Source: Limnohabitans sp.
GTDB lineage: Bacteria; Pseudomonadota; Gammaproteobacteria; Burkholderiales; Burkholderiaceae_C
DNA: 64,000 bases
NCBI RefSeq assembly: GCF_023910625.1
Contig: NZ_JAAVVW010000003.1
Span: forward strand, 806,001 to 870,000
Direction: 5' to 3'
Shown here: one piece after another, positions 26,067 through 34,907 of the stretch
Layout of the letters: every line of letters begins with the position of its first letter
Position numbering within the stretch: position 1 is the stretch's first letter
The notes under the pieces: generated by a model
What the model was told of the DNA's origin: nothing
The model's database searches: none
The model's input: only the letters and a program-made list of their open reading frames with translations
Translations under genes and position numbers: made by a program

Positions 26067-27106
26067 AGCACTTGCGCCTGCGGCAACAACTGGGCTGAAC
26101 CGCGCTCTATCAAGGTACCAGGCATGAGTAATTGGGGATGTGCCACATTCATTTCATCCACACTCTGACGAAACATCAGGCATGCAGCGCTTGCCATGTC
26201 TTCAGTGGGTTGGCGCACGGTAGAGAGCAAATAGGCAGGTCGGCGGCCAGCCGGGATGTCGTCAAACCCAACCACAGAAACATCTGTGGGCACGCGCATC
26301 ATCAGCCCAAATCGAGCAGCATCCAGCACTCCTAAGGCCATAGCGTCGTTGGCGCAAAAAATGACCTCGGGCCGCTTGCTGTCCGGATTCGCCTTGGACG
26401 GGCCAAGCAACTTAATGCCTGCCGCATGACCTGATTCGTAGTGGTAGTCCCCCTCAAATTTCTGGACCTTTTTGACCCCCAATTCCGCCAGTCGAGCAAG
26501 GAAATTGTTGACGCGCTCGGACGACACCGGCGCCTCGACAGGGCCAGTGACTACGGCAAATCGACGGTGGCCCGCTGCAAACAGGCGTGAGGCCAGCAAA
26601 CGGGCAGCGCTCGCGTGGTCACAGACCACACTCAGCGTCTTGGGGTCCGGGCTGTGCCGGTTGAAAAAGACGACCGGGCGCTGGCGTAAATGCGCTCGTG
26701 CGAGAGCAGCAACCGGCAAGCCTACACAGGACAAAATTCCGTCAACGCCAAACGCCAGGGCTTTGTCTAAAGCAGCGCTGCCCTCCAGTTCATGGGTGCA
26801 CGGGAAAAGCAAAGGATGAAAGCCCTGCTGCAGCAAGGATTGGTCGAGCAAGATCAACACCTCAGGCGTATCCCGCTGCGTCGCCTCTGTCAGCAACACG
26901 CCTGCCAGCCCGGAGCGCTTCGTAATCAGGCTGCGGGCCACTGCATTGGGTTGGTAGCCCAGCTCAGTTGCAGAAGCTAGAACCCGTGCCCGCGCAACTG
27001 CCGAAATCGGCGAGTCAGCCTGAAAGGCGCGCGATACCACCGCCTGCGATACCCCCGCGTGGCGCGCCACGTCGTAGGAGGTTGGAGAATTAAACTTTCT
27101 CCTCAT
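26063..27106 (-). CDS. LacI-family transcriptional regulator of the ABC/MetE-like operon
   Basis: This 347-residue regulator has the helix-turn-helix SYDVARHAGVSQAVVSRAF, the hinge YQPNAVARSLITKRSG and an effector domain ending SVVGFDDIPAGRRPAYLLST. It is divergent from the ABC transporter operon. The 125-bp intergenic region carries two near-identical TGAAWTCGAATTCA palindromes, one next to each start codon, consistent with control of both promoters. Confidence 0.92.
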   Translation of the reverse strand: MRRKFNSPTSYDVARHAGVSQAVVSRAFQADSPISAVARARVLASATELGYQPNAVARSLITKRSGLAGVLLTEATQRDTPEVLILLDQSLLQQGFHPLLFPCTHELEGSAALDKALAFGVDGILSCVGLPVAALARAHLRQRPVVFFNRHSPDPKTLSVVCDHASAARLLASRLFAAGHRRFAVVTGPVEAPVSSERVNNFLARLAELGVKKVQKFEGDYHYESGHAAGIKLLGPSKANPDSKRPEVIFCANDAMALGVLDAARFGLMMRVPTDVSVVGFDDIPAGRRPAYLLSTVRQPTEDMASAACLMFRQSVDEMNVAHPQLLMPGTLIERGSAQLLPQAQVL

Positions 27107-27108
27107 TT

Positions 27109-27122
27109 TGAAATCGAATTCA
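27109..27122. promoter_or_regulatory. Operator 1 of the divergent lacI/ABC region
   Basis: TGAAATCGAATTCA is a 12-of-14 match to the perfect palindrome at 27201-27214. It lies 2 bp upstream of the lacI start codon and is well placed for autorepression. Confidence 0.65.
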
Positions 27123-27146
27123 TATCAGGGTATTCCCGAAAAGTTA

Positions 27147-27175
27147 TTGATGTAAATCAGCTTCTAAAGTGTAAT
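27147..27175 (+). promoter_or_regulatory. Predicted sigma-70 promoter of the ABC operon
   Basis: TTGATG (27147-27152) and TGTAAT (27170-27175) are separated by 17 bp. They are followed about 25 bp later by the second operator, so a bound repressor would block the start of transcription. Confidence 0.45.
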
Positions 27176-27200
27176 TTGAAAATAAATTTTATCAAGTTTG

Positions 27201-27214
27201 TGAATTCGAATTCA
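27201..27214. promoter_or_regulatory. Operator 2 of the divergent lacI/ABC region (perfect palindrome)
   Basis: TGAATTCGAATTCA is a perfect 14-bp palindrome with central CG, 17 bp before the start of the substrate-binding protein. Its centre is 92 bp from operator 1. Confidence 0.7.
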
Positions 27215-27231
27215 ACCCTAAGGAGAAAATC

Positions 27232-28545
27232 ATGAAACGTCGCGGAATTCTTCAAGCCACCGCAGCTGGTATTGGTGGTGCCATGGCTCCTTGGGCGCTG
27301 GCCCAGGGCACGGGCGCTCTGAAACCGGGCAAGCCCTACGCAGGAACTGAAGTCAATTTGTTGACGGTTGTTGCGCCCCAGTTCAAAGCCCACGAGGCCA
27401 GGTTGGCAGAGTTTGAAGCGCTTACGGGAATCAAGGTCAAGTACCAATATGTGCCGTTCGCCAACACCCGCGAGAAGCTCACCGCCGAGCTGGTAGGACA
27501 AAGCTCCCAATACGACGTGCTCAGCACCATGGATGTCTGGGGACCGTCGCTCTACAACCTGTTTGAACCCCTCAACGGCATGCTCGCTGAGAAGAAGATT
27601 GATATCGAGTCGCGCTACCCCTATGCCCACGTAAGAGCCTCTCGCGACGGCAACGGCAATGGTAAAAACATTCTTGGCTTCCCTATCCGTGGGCATGTCC
27701 AGTTGATGTTCTACCGCAAGGACATTTTTGACAAGCTGGGCTTGAAGGCACCCAACACATGGGATGAGATGGTTGAGCAGGGCAAGCTGATTTCCTCGAA
27801 AACAGACCTGTCCGGCGTGGCCATGTACTACGGCAAGACAGCAGGCCAAAACCTGATGATCTGGTTCAACTACCTGTGGGGTGGCGGCGGCGATCTGCTG
27901 GATGCTAAAGGCCAGCCCGCCTTCAACAGCCCGGCCGGTATTGCCGCTACGCAAGCCTACATCGACGTCATGCTCAAGCACAAGGCAGCGCCAGCGGCGT
28001 CTGCGTCATTCAACGAAACGGACGCGGTGAACTCTATGGCCCAGGGCAAAAGCGCCATGGTGCCGGTTTGGTGGTGGCGCTATGCCAGTCTGGTTGACCC
28101 CAAGGTATCGACCCTCAAACCCGAGCAGGTTGCATTTGCGCCCTTACCAAGCATGCCCGGTAAGCCAAACACCACGTACACCAACACCTGGTTTTACGGC
28201 ATCAATAAGCACTCCAAGAAAAAGGCAGCCGCCATGGAGTACCTGACCTGGCTTTCCAACCCTGAAATTGAACGGGGTGTCTTGCTGGACAAGAGCATGA
28301 ACGAAGTTGTGGCGATGCAGACCAAAAACCTGCTCGATGCGGATGTGAATGTGCGCTACAAAGGCATGCATGTCTTTGCGGCACAGGCACTCAAGGGTGC
28401 CAAGGGCACACCGCTGTTTTCGCAATGGCCTCAGGTCAGCGACATTCTGGAGGCCAGCATCAGTGAGCTGGCCTCAGGCAAAGCACAGGTCAAGCCAACG
28501 CTGGATGGTGCAGCGGCCCGTGTACGCAAAGCCATGCGTGCGTGA
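27232..28545 (+). CDS. Carbohydrate-type ABC transporter substrate-binding protein
   Basis: This 437-residue periplasmic protein begins with a twin-Arg-like signal (MKRRGILQATAAGIGGAMAP…WALAQ). It has the type-1 extracellular solute-binding fold: VKYQYVPFANTREKLTAELV, TYTNTWFYGINKHSKKKAAA and the Trp-rich VPVWWWRYASL likely near the ligand pocket. CUT1-family binding proteins carry oligosaccharides, glycerol phosphates or sugar acids. An AAGGAG ribosome site precedes it. It is the first gene of a seven-gene operon. Confidence 0.92.
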   Translation: MKRRGILQATAAGIGGAMAPWALAQGTGALKPGKPYAGTEVNLLTVVAPQFKAHEARLAEFEALTGIKVKYQYVPFANTREKLTAELVGQSSQYDVLSTMDVWGPSLYNLFEPLNGMLAEKKIDIESRYPYAHVRASRDGNGNGKNILGFPIRGHVQLMFYRKDIFDKLGLKAPNTWDEMVEQGKLISSKTDLSGVAMYYGKTAGQNLMIWFNYLWGGGGDLLDAKGQPAFNSPAGIAATQAYIDVMLKHKAAPAASASFNETDAVNSMAQGKSAMVPVWWWRYASLVDPKVSTLKPEQVAFAPLPSMPGKPNTTYTNTWFYGINKHSKKKAAAMEYLTWLSNPEIERGVLLDKSMNEVVAMQTKNLLDADVNVRYKGMHVFAAQALKGAKGTPLFSQWPQVSDILEASISELASGKAQVKPTLDGAAARVRKAMRA

Positions 28546-29426
28546 TGAGCCGAATGCGCGTTCCTGTTCACTGGGTGCTGCTGGCACCCGCACTGCTGTT
28601 CGTGGGTGCCATGGCCTTTTTCCCGCTCGGATACTCGCTGATCCTGAGTTTCCGGGAGTGGAAACTGGCCAAGAGCAACACAGCAGGTGACTTTGTCGGC
28701 ATTTCGAATTACACCAACCTGCTCACCGATGACCCGGACTTTTTTGAAGCCATCCAGGTCACGGGCATTTTCATCGCGGCTGATGTGTTGATCACCGTGG
28801 CTGTGGCCCTTGCAGGTGCGTTGTTATTGCACCGAGCCGGTCGGCTCAATTCTTTGGCTCGCACATTGTTGATCCTGCCATTTGTCATGAGCCCGGCCTT
28901 GATCGGCATTTCATTCCGGTTCTTCCTGAATGCCGAGTACGGTGTTTTGGCGTATGCAGTTGGCTGGCTGGTGCCGGCCATGAAAGACACGGTTTGGCTG
29001 GCCGACTCCACATTGTCGATGGCGGCTCTTGTGGTGTCTGATGTGTGGCACTGGGCACCCTACATGATGCTGGTCATGCTGGGCGGCCTCGCATCCATTC
29101 CTGGCGAAACCCAAGAGGCCGCCCGCATTGACGGAGCCTCCAGTTGGGCTGTTTTTCGCGACATCACTTGGCCGCAGCTTTTGCCCGTCGTTAGCGTGAT
29201 CCTGGTTCTCAAAACCGTGTTTGCCCTCAAGGCGTTCGACACCATTTACACACTGACCAATGGTGGCCCGGGCAACTCCACCAAGACGCTGGCGTATTTT
29301 GTTTACGAACAAGGCTTCAACTATTACGACATGGGGTACGCCGCAGCTTCAGCCTATTTGCTTACCGCGGTGTTGCTGGTCATGGCGGGTTTTTACCTGC
29401 GGCTGATTTTTTCGAAAACCCGATAA
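28545..29426 (+). CDS. Sugar ABC transporter permease (MalF/UgpA-like)
   Basis: This 293-residue inner-membrane permease has six hydrophobic segments, starting with VHWVLLAPALLFVGAMAFFP. The coupling loop EAARIDGASSWAVFRDITWP is the EAA motif that docks on the ATPase. ATG 28545 overlaps the preceding stop codon; a GTG three bases upstream is also in frame. Confidence 0.92.
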   Translation: MSRMRVPVHWVLLAPALLFVGAMAFFPLGYSLILSFREWKLAKSNTAGDFVGISNYTNLLTDDPDFFEAIQVTGIFIAADVLITVAVALAGALLLHRAGRLNSLARTLLILPFVMSPALIGISFRFFLNAEYGVLAYAVGWLVPAMKDTVWLADSTLSMAALVVSDVWHWAPYMMLVMLGGLASIPGETQEAARIDGASSWAVFRDITWPQLLPVVSVILVLKTVFALKAFDTIYTLTNGGPGNSTKTLAYFVYEQGFNYYDMGYAAASAYLLTAVLLVMAGFYLRLIFSKTR

Positions 29427-29429
29427 GAC

Positions 29430-30308
29430 ATGATGACTGCATCAACTATTCAATCCCCGTCCCTCATCACCGGCTATCGATCTCCTGCAGATGAGGTGGT
29501 TCGCCACTGGCTAAGGCAACTGCTGGTGTTCATTGGCATTTGCGCCATCCTGCTGCCGATTGCCTGGATCACCCTTACGGCGTTCAAATTGCCGCGAGAT
29601 GTTTACACGTTGGACACGGCTTTCATCTTCACGCCGACCCTCGAGAACTTTTACACAGTGTTCCAACACCCCTGGAACCTGGGCTCCAAGATCATCAACA
29701 GCTTCGCTGTTGCGGGGGGCACCGTGTTGCTGGCGATACCCATGGCCACCATGGCTGCGTATGCTTTTTCCCGGTTTGATTTTCGTTTCAAGCGGACTAT
29801 TTTTTTGATCGTTATTGCATCGCAATTCATTCCCGCCGCAGTCATCGTGTTGCCCTACTTCCTGATGTTCAAACAGTTCGGTTTGTTGGATACCCGCACC
29901 GCCCTGGTGCTGGTCAACATGTCCATCGTGTTGCCTTATGCGGTTTGGATGATGAAGGGTTTCATCGACGCGGTACCGCTTGAAATTGAAGAATCGGCCA
30001 TGGTGGACGGTGCGCACCGCGCACGTGTGATTTGGGAGATCGTCGTGCCGGCAGCACTGCCCGGCATCATCACCGCGGCCGTTTTCAGTTTCACACTCAC
30101 GTGGAACGAGTTCCTCTTCGCCCTCATCATCAGCAAGCAGGATGCGCTCACCCTGCCCATTGGCCTGATCGGTTTCAGAACCGAGCGCGGCGACCTTTGG
30201 GAGCTGATGGCGGCCGGGGGCATTCTCATCACGGCACCCATGTTCATCATCTCCCTGCTTGTACAAAAGCAATTCATTCAGAGCCTGACCGCTGGCTCAG
30301 TGCGGTAA
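29430..30308 (+). CDS. Sugar ABC transporter permease (MalG/UgpE-like)
   Basis: This 292-residue second permease of the heterodimer has the first membrane segment LLVFIGICAILLPIAWITLT and the EAA loop IEESAMVDGAHRARVIWEIV. Typical SRFDFRFKRT and LTWNEFLFALI stretches follow. It lies 3 bp after the first permease. Confidence 0.92.
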   Translation: MMTASTIQSPSLITGYRSPADEVVRHWLRQLLVFIGICAILLPIAWITLTAFKLPRDVYTLDTAFIFTPTLENFYTVFQHPWNLGSKIINSFAVAGGTVLLAIPMATMAAYAFSRFDFRFKRTIFLIVIASQFIPAAVIVLPYFLMFKQFGLLDTRTALVLVNMSIVLPYAVWMMKGFIDAVPLEIEESAMVDGAHRARVIWEIVVPAALPGIITAAVFSFTLTWNEFLFALIISKQDALTLPIGLIGFRTERGDLWELMAAGGILITAPMFIISLLVQKQFIQSLTAGSVR

Positions 30309-30327
30309 GTTCCAGTCGGAAATCCCC

Positions 30328-31395
30328 ATGACACAAATTTCACTTCGCGGTCTGCACAAAACCTTTGGTACCACTCATGTGGTGCGTGACCTCAACCTGG
30401 ACATCGACGACCAGGAATTCCTTGTTTTGTTGGGTCCTTCAGGCTGCGGCAAAACCACCACCATGCGCATGGTGGCCGGGCTTGAGCAGGCCAGCCATGG
30501 CGAGATTGCCTTTGACGGCAAACGTATTAACGAGATACCAACCCAGCAGCGCGACGTGGCTATGGTGTTCCAGAACTATGGCCTTTACCCCCACATGACC
30601 GTGGCTGAGAACATTGCCTACCCGCTGAAGCTGCGTGGCGTCAGTACCGCTGACCGTGAGGCCGCAGTGCGTAAGGCAGCGGGCCGGGTTGAATTGGACC
30701 CGTATCTGCACCGCCGCCCACGCGAGTTGTCTGGTGGACAACGTCAACGGGTGGCATTGGCACGCAGCATTGTGCGTACCCCAAAAGTGTTCCTGATGGA
30801 TGAGCCCTTGAGCAACCTGGATGCCAAACTGCGCGTTGCCATGCGGGCTGAAATCAAGCACCTGGCCTACGAGTTGCAAGTCACCACCATCTATGTGACG
30901 CACGACCAAGTGGAGGCCATGACGCTGGCGAACCGGGTGGCGATCATGAAGGACGGGGTCATCATGCAACTTGCCTCGCCGGAAGAAATCTACAACGATC
31001 CAGTCAACCTTTATGTTGCTGGTTTCATTGGAAGCCCTGCCATGAATTTGTTGGCTGTCAATGCGCAAGGCGGCGCAGTCACGGCTGAAAACGGTGTCCC
31101 AATCAAGGTTACTGCACCGAGGCAGGGCGCACTCACCATGGGCATTCGCGCTGAAGACATGCAGATGGTCTCCAACGAGGAGGCTAACTTTTCAGCAGAG
31201 ATTTATGCCTTTGAGTTGATGGGTGACTCGACCATGATCACCTTCAAGTTTGGGCAAGCCGGGGTGGCAGTCAAGGGCGACAAGAACCTCAGGCTCAAGT
31301 TCGGCGACCGTGTGGGTGTGCGCATTGACACTTCACGGCTTTACTGGTTTGACAATGAATCCGGGGAAAGAATCCGATCAACACTTGGCCGTTGA
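30328..31395 (+). CDS. Sugar ABC transporter ATPase (MsmX/UgpC type)
   Basis: The 355-residue ATPase has Walker A GPSGCGKTTT, the Q-loop MVFQNYGLYPHMT, signature LSGGQRQRVALARS, Walker B VFLMDEPLSNLD and the switch His in YVTHDQ. A C-terminal OB-fold (TOBE-like) domain follows from about residue 235. It completes the transporter and overlaps a possible TTG start of the next gene. Confidence 0.94.
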   Translation: MTQISLRGLHKTFGTTHVVRDLNLDIDDQEFLVLLGPSGCGKTTTMRMVAGLEQASHGEIAFDGKRINEIPTQQRDVAMVFQNYGLYPHMTVAENIAYPLKLRGVSTADREAAVRKAAGRVELDPYLHRRPRELSGGQRQRVALARSIVRTPKVFLMDEPLSNLDAKLRVAMRAEIKHLAYELQVTTIYVTHDQVEAMTLANRVAIMKDGVIMQLASPEEIYNDPVNLYVAGFIGSPAMNLLAVNAQGGAVTAENGVPIKVTAPRQGALTMGIRAEDMQMVSNEEANFSAEIYAFELMGDSTMITFKFGQAGVAVKGDKNLRLKFGDRVGVRIDTSRLYWFDNESGERIRSTLGR

Positions 31396-31430
31396 ATTCG
31401 CAGACTGTGCACCAACTCTCAAAGAAACTC

Positions 31431-32594
31431 ATGCAGACTCCTTCACAATTAAAAAATCGGTTCATACCTTTCTCAAGCCTTGAATACTCCACAGAGGCTT
31501 TCATCGATTACTGTATTCCTGAATGCTCACCTAAGAAAAATTACGCTCTGATAGGGCCCGGTGTTTCTCAAAATCCTAACCAACCGGTCAGTCTGCGTGA
31601 AAAGCACGGATTTCAAGTAGGGGGTGTTTCAATGCCACCGGGGAAAATCAACCCACCTCACATGCATTTCACCGCAGAAGTATTCATGTGTACCAAGGGC
31701 CAATGGGATCTTCAATGGGGCTTTAATCCAGAGCCCTTGAAGGCGCGCCTTGGTCCCGGTGACATTGCGAGTGTCCCAACCTGGATTTATCGAGGATTTC
31801 AAAATGTGGGGGAGGATGAGGGTTTCATGTTCACGGCCTTGGGCCAAGATGACACAGGCGGTATTTTGTGGGGACCGCAAACATTGCAGGCAGCTCGCGC
31901 TCATGGTGTCCACCTGACGGAGGATTACAGGATCATTGATGAGAATTCAGGGCAAATCTGGAATTCGAGCTCCATGAAGCGACTGCAACCGATGACCAAT
32001 ACGGAAATCAGTCAACTGAAGCATTGGCCGATTGAGGCAATGAAACAGCGAGTGGTGCGCCATTCCGAATTGGACTGGCAGTCGGACGCGCTTTTGGATG
32101 CTGTTGCTGATGCTGGTGGCGCTCAAATGGCCCCTGTGATTGGCTTGGGAATGAGTCAATCAAGATCTCACTGCGCGCCGATTCACAATGCTCATGGATT
32201 TTCCATCGAATGGTTACGAATACCTCCAGGGGGGCATGTAGCAGCCCATACTCTTTCAGAAAAGCAGGTGCTGTCCATCTATCAGGGGTCGCTGGCAATT
32301 CATGTCTCCTCTGATGTTCAAACCACAGCTCAAATGATTGCAACTGATCCCTTGTGCATTGCTCACGGACATTCTGATGCTTGGGACAGTTTTGCAATGC
32401 CAGGCGAAGTATGGCGATGTCTCCGTAATGTCGGTGATGTTCCTGTTGCGGTGCTGGTGATGACGCCAGGTGATTCGCGCAAAATAATCCAATGGGTACC
32501 TGAAGTGGTGGATGCCGCAGGTCGAGCAGGCTATTCAATCGATGCCAATGGATATGTCGCCATGAAAAGATTTACTGATAGGTCACAACGATGA
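31431..32594 (+). CDS. Two-domain cupin protein
   Basis: This 387-residue bicupin has a first cupin motif near residue 70 (PPHMHFTAEVFMCTKG, giving His-X-His and Glu ligands). The second half (WLRIPPGGHVAAHTLSEKQV, then IYQGSLAIHVSS) has lost part of the usual His set. ATG 31431 is used; a TTG at 31392 overlapping the ATPase stop is possible. Cupins include sugar isomerases, dioxygenases and lyases. The DNA is more AT-rich than the ABC genes upstream, suggesting separate origin. Function unassigned, but operon position implies a catabolic step. Confidence 0.78.
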   Translation: MQTPSQLKNRFIPFSSLEYSTEAFIDYCIPECSPKKNYALIGPGVSQNPNQPVSLREKHGFQVGGVSMPPGKINPPHMHFTAEVFMCTKGQWDLQWGFNPEPLKARLGPGDIASVPTWIYRGFQNVGEDEGFMFTALGQDDTGGILWGPQTLQAARAHGVHLTEDYRIIDENSGQIWNSSSMKRLQPMTNTEISQLKHWPIEAMKQRVVRHSELDWQSDALLDAVADAGGAQMAPVIGLGMSQSRSHCAPIHNAHGFSIEWLRIPPGGHVAAHTLSEKQVLSIYQGSLAIHVSSDVQTTAQMIATDPLCIAHGHSDAWDSFAMPGEVWRCLRNVGDVPVAVLVMTPGDSRKIIQWVPEVVDAAGRAGYSIDANGYVAMKRFTDRSQR

Positions 32595-33748
32595 ATAATA
32601 CCAATCGCATATTGACAACCCTGGTGGGCAGTCTGCCCAGGCCTGAAGCAGTTGTGGAGCAACTCTTCGCCCAAGACAGCGGTCTGAATTACAACGAGCA
32701 GCAGTTCGACAAACTCATGAAAGCTGAGGTGCTCAACGTAGTGACAAAGCAGAAGGACTCAGGTGTCGACGTCGTGAGCGACGGCGAGATGAGCAAAATC
32801 AGTTACGCGACCTATATCCGGCATAGGCTGACAGGTTTTGAAATTGGCGAAATGCCCCGCGCAACCCCTAAAGACCTCGATGATTTTCCTGACTTTAAAG
32901 AGCGACTCGCCAAATTAGGCGCTACGCCCAAATACCACAGACCTATTTGTACTGGCCCAATTGCCGTCAAAGACTTAAGTGGCCTGCATAAGGACATCGA
33001 CAACCTCAAAGCAGCATGTCAAGCGTCAGGCGTTGAACGAGGCTTCATGAACAGCGCCTCACCCGGTGTGATCGCCGTTTTTCAACCGAATCAATACTAC
33101 GCCAATCACGAAAAGTATCTGAGCGCATTGGCTGATGCCATGGCAGCAGAATATGAAGCTATTGTGGCTTCCGGTTTGGAGTTGCAAATCGATGCCCCTG
33201 ACTTGGCGATGGGCCGGCACATCCGGTTTCGTGACGCAAGTGATACTGAGTTCATGACCGCTGCTGAGCAGCAGGTTGAGGCCCTTAATCATGCTTTGCG
33301 CAACGTGCCCGCAGAGCGTGTGCGAATGCATATTTGCTGGGGCAACTACGAGGGGCCTCATCATCATGACATCGAACTCAAACGTATCATTGGCTTGGTT
33401 TGCAAAGCTAAACCTGCAACCATTTTGTTTGAAGGCGCTAATCCGCGCCATGCCCATGAATGGGAAGTCTGGGCGGATGCTCAGAAAAAAGGGCAATTGC
33501 CAGACAATAAAATTTTATGCCCTGGTGTACTGGACTCCGTCAACAACTTCATTGAGCATCCGCGCTTAATTGCGCAAAGACTGTTGACATATGCCAACAT
33601 TGTTGGGCGCGAAAGAATCATGGCCGGAACAGATTGTGGTTTTGGCACGTTTGCTGGTTATGGCGCAATTCACCCCTCTATTGGTTTCGCGAAACTCAAG
33701 TCCATGGCCGAAGGTGCAGCCATGGCATCTCAGGATCTCTGGTCATGA
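32591..33748 (+). CDS. MetE-like zinc-dependent methyl/alkyl-transfer protein (methionine synthase II family)
   Basis: The 385-residue protein corresponds to only the C-terminal catalytic barrel of cobalamin-independent methionine synthase. All four zinc ligands are visible: His247-X-Cys249 (MHICWGNYEG), Glu281 (ATILFEGANP) and Cys349 (AGTDCGFGTF). The family opening LVGSLPRP is present. The folate-binding N-terminal half is missing, so it is unlikely to be a true MetE. Relatives include epoxyalkane:coenzyme M transferases. It overlaps both neighbours by 4 bp, so it is an integral member of the pathway operon. Confidence 0.85.
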   Translation: MNNTNRILTTLVGSLPRPEAVVEQLFAQDSGLNYNEQQFDKLMKAEVLNVVTKQKDSGVDVVSDGEMSKISYATYIRHRLTGFEIGEMPRATPKDLDDFPDFKERLAKLGATPKYHRPICTGPIAVKDLSGLHKDIDNLKAACQASGVERGFMNSASPGVIAVFQPNQYYANHEKYLSALADAMAAEYEAIVASGLELQIDAPDLAMGRHIRFRDASDTEFMTAAEQQVEALNHALRNVPAERVRMHICWGNYEGPHHHDIELKRIIGLVCKAKPATILFEGANPRHAHEWEVWADAQKKGQLPDNKILCPGVLDSVNNFIEHPRLIAQRLLTYANIVGRERIMAGTDCGFGTFAGYGAIHPSIGFAKLKSMAEGAAMASQDLWS

Positions 33749-34551
33749 CAACACATGGAATTCATCCACTCGACACCCGTTTGAAAGAGGCCCTGCACAG
33801 CGGCAAAACTTTGCGAGGTGTTTTCAATGGACTTGCCTCACCTGCGATTGTCGAAATGTGCGCTTACGCAGGATTTGACTTCGTGGTTTTGGACAATGAA
33901 CACGGAATCGCAGATCTTGAGGTGACAGAAAACATGCTGCGTGCAGGTCGTGCCAGCGGTATTCCCATGGCTGTGCGCTGCTTAGAGCATGACATTCCTC
34001 GCATCCTAGATGCTGGGGCAGGTGGATTGAAGATTCCGATGGTCAATACCCCAGAACATGCTGCGGCTTTAGTGCAACGCGTGAAATACACTTTGCCACC
34101 CCATAGCTCAGGCATTCGTGGTGCGAGAGGCAGTGCTTTTAGCAGTCGCGCTGCAGGATACGGCGCGTTTGGCGGGCCCAGCCATACACAACGTAGTAAC
34201 GATGGCATTGCTTTGATCGTGATGATCGAGACACCGCAAGCCGTGGCCAATGCCGCTGCGATTGCCGCTGTGCCAGGCGTTGACAGTGTGTTCGTCGGCC
34301 CCAATGACCTGGCGCACAGCATGGGATGTGAGAACCGCTGGAGCGAACCAGCTGTTCAAGCGGCTATTGAAAGCACGCTGAAAGCAGTCGCCGCAGCTGG
34401 CAAATGTCCTGGCATTTTGGCTTTGACACCCGAAGAAGAAGACCGTTATGCATCTTGGGGAGCACGCTATTTTGCGAGTACGACTACTGGGCTCATCACC
34501 AAAGCTTTTCGCGAAGCGGTACAAGGCAACAAGAAAAATTTGGAATATTGA
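33745..34551 (+). CDS. HpcH/HpaI-family aldolase
   Basis: This 268-residue class II aldolase splits 2-keto-3-deoxy (or 4-hydroxy-2-oxo) acids into pyruvate and an aldehyde. Visible motifs are GVFNGLASPAIVEM, VVLDNEHGIADLE with a metal-site Glu, IVMIETPQAV with the second Glu, and VFVGPNDLAHSMG. The start ATG overlaps the stop of the MetE-like gene. It is the last gene of the operon and points to a 2-oxo-acid intermediate derived from a sugar-like compound. Confidence 0.9.
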   Translation: MTTHGIHPLDTRLKEALHSGKTLRGVFNGLASPAIVEMCAYAGFDFVVLDNEHGIADLEVTENMLRAGRASGIPMAVRCLEHDIPRILDAGAGGLKIPMVNTPEHAAALVQRVKYTLPPHSSGIRGARGSAFSSRAAGYGAFGGPSHTQRSNDGIALIVMIETPQAVANAAAIAAVPGVDSVFVGPNDLAHSMGCENRWSEPAVQAAIESTLKAVAAAGKCPGILALTPEEEDRYASWGARYFASTTTGLITKAFREAVQGNKKNLEY

Positions 34552-34907
34552 TTTGTAAGCTCAGATGGTTCGCCTGTGCATTGAGCTTGAATCGCTTGGT
34601 AGTGTTTAGCCTCGGTAAGCATCTTTTTTATCAAAGTACCCAGCTAAAGACCCGCTGGATTCAAGCTCAGTGAGAACTTTAGAACGCGCCTAACCGCCAC
34701 TGGCATTCTTGAGACCATTTTTCGGGCTCATACTGGTGTGCAGCATCGCATAAAACCGCGTGCTATCGGTACGGTTCAAATTCAGTTTTTGGCATAACCA
34801 ACTTGATGGGGCGATTTCCCTCAATGCTAGCTCGCTGAGAAAAAAAACCTAGCCAACCGGTATGAACCTATATGAAACCACTGCATATAGGCATCAAGGA
34901 GCAAGCC
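34552..34907. other. Non-coding gap after the aldolase operon
   Basis: About 355 bp without a convincing gene. A short minus-strand reading frame ending LAGYFDKKDAYRG near 34610-34680 might be a worn gene end, but nothing supports it. No clear terminator is visible after the aldolase. Confidence 0.35.
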
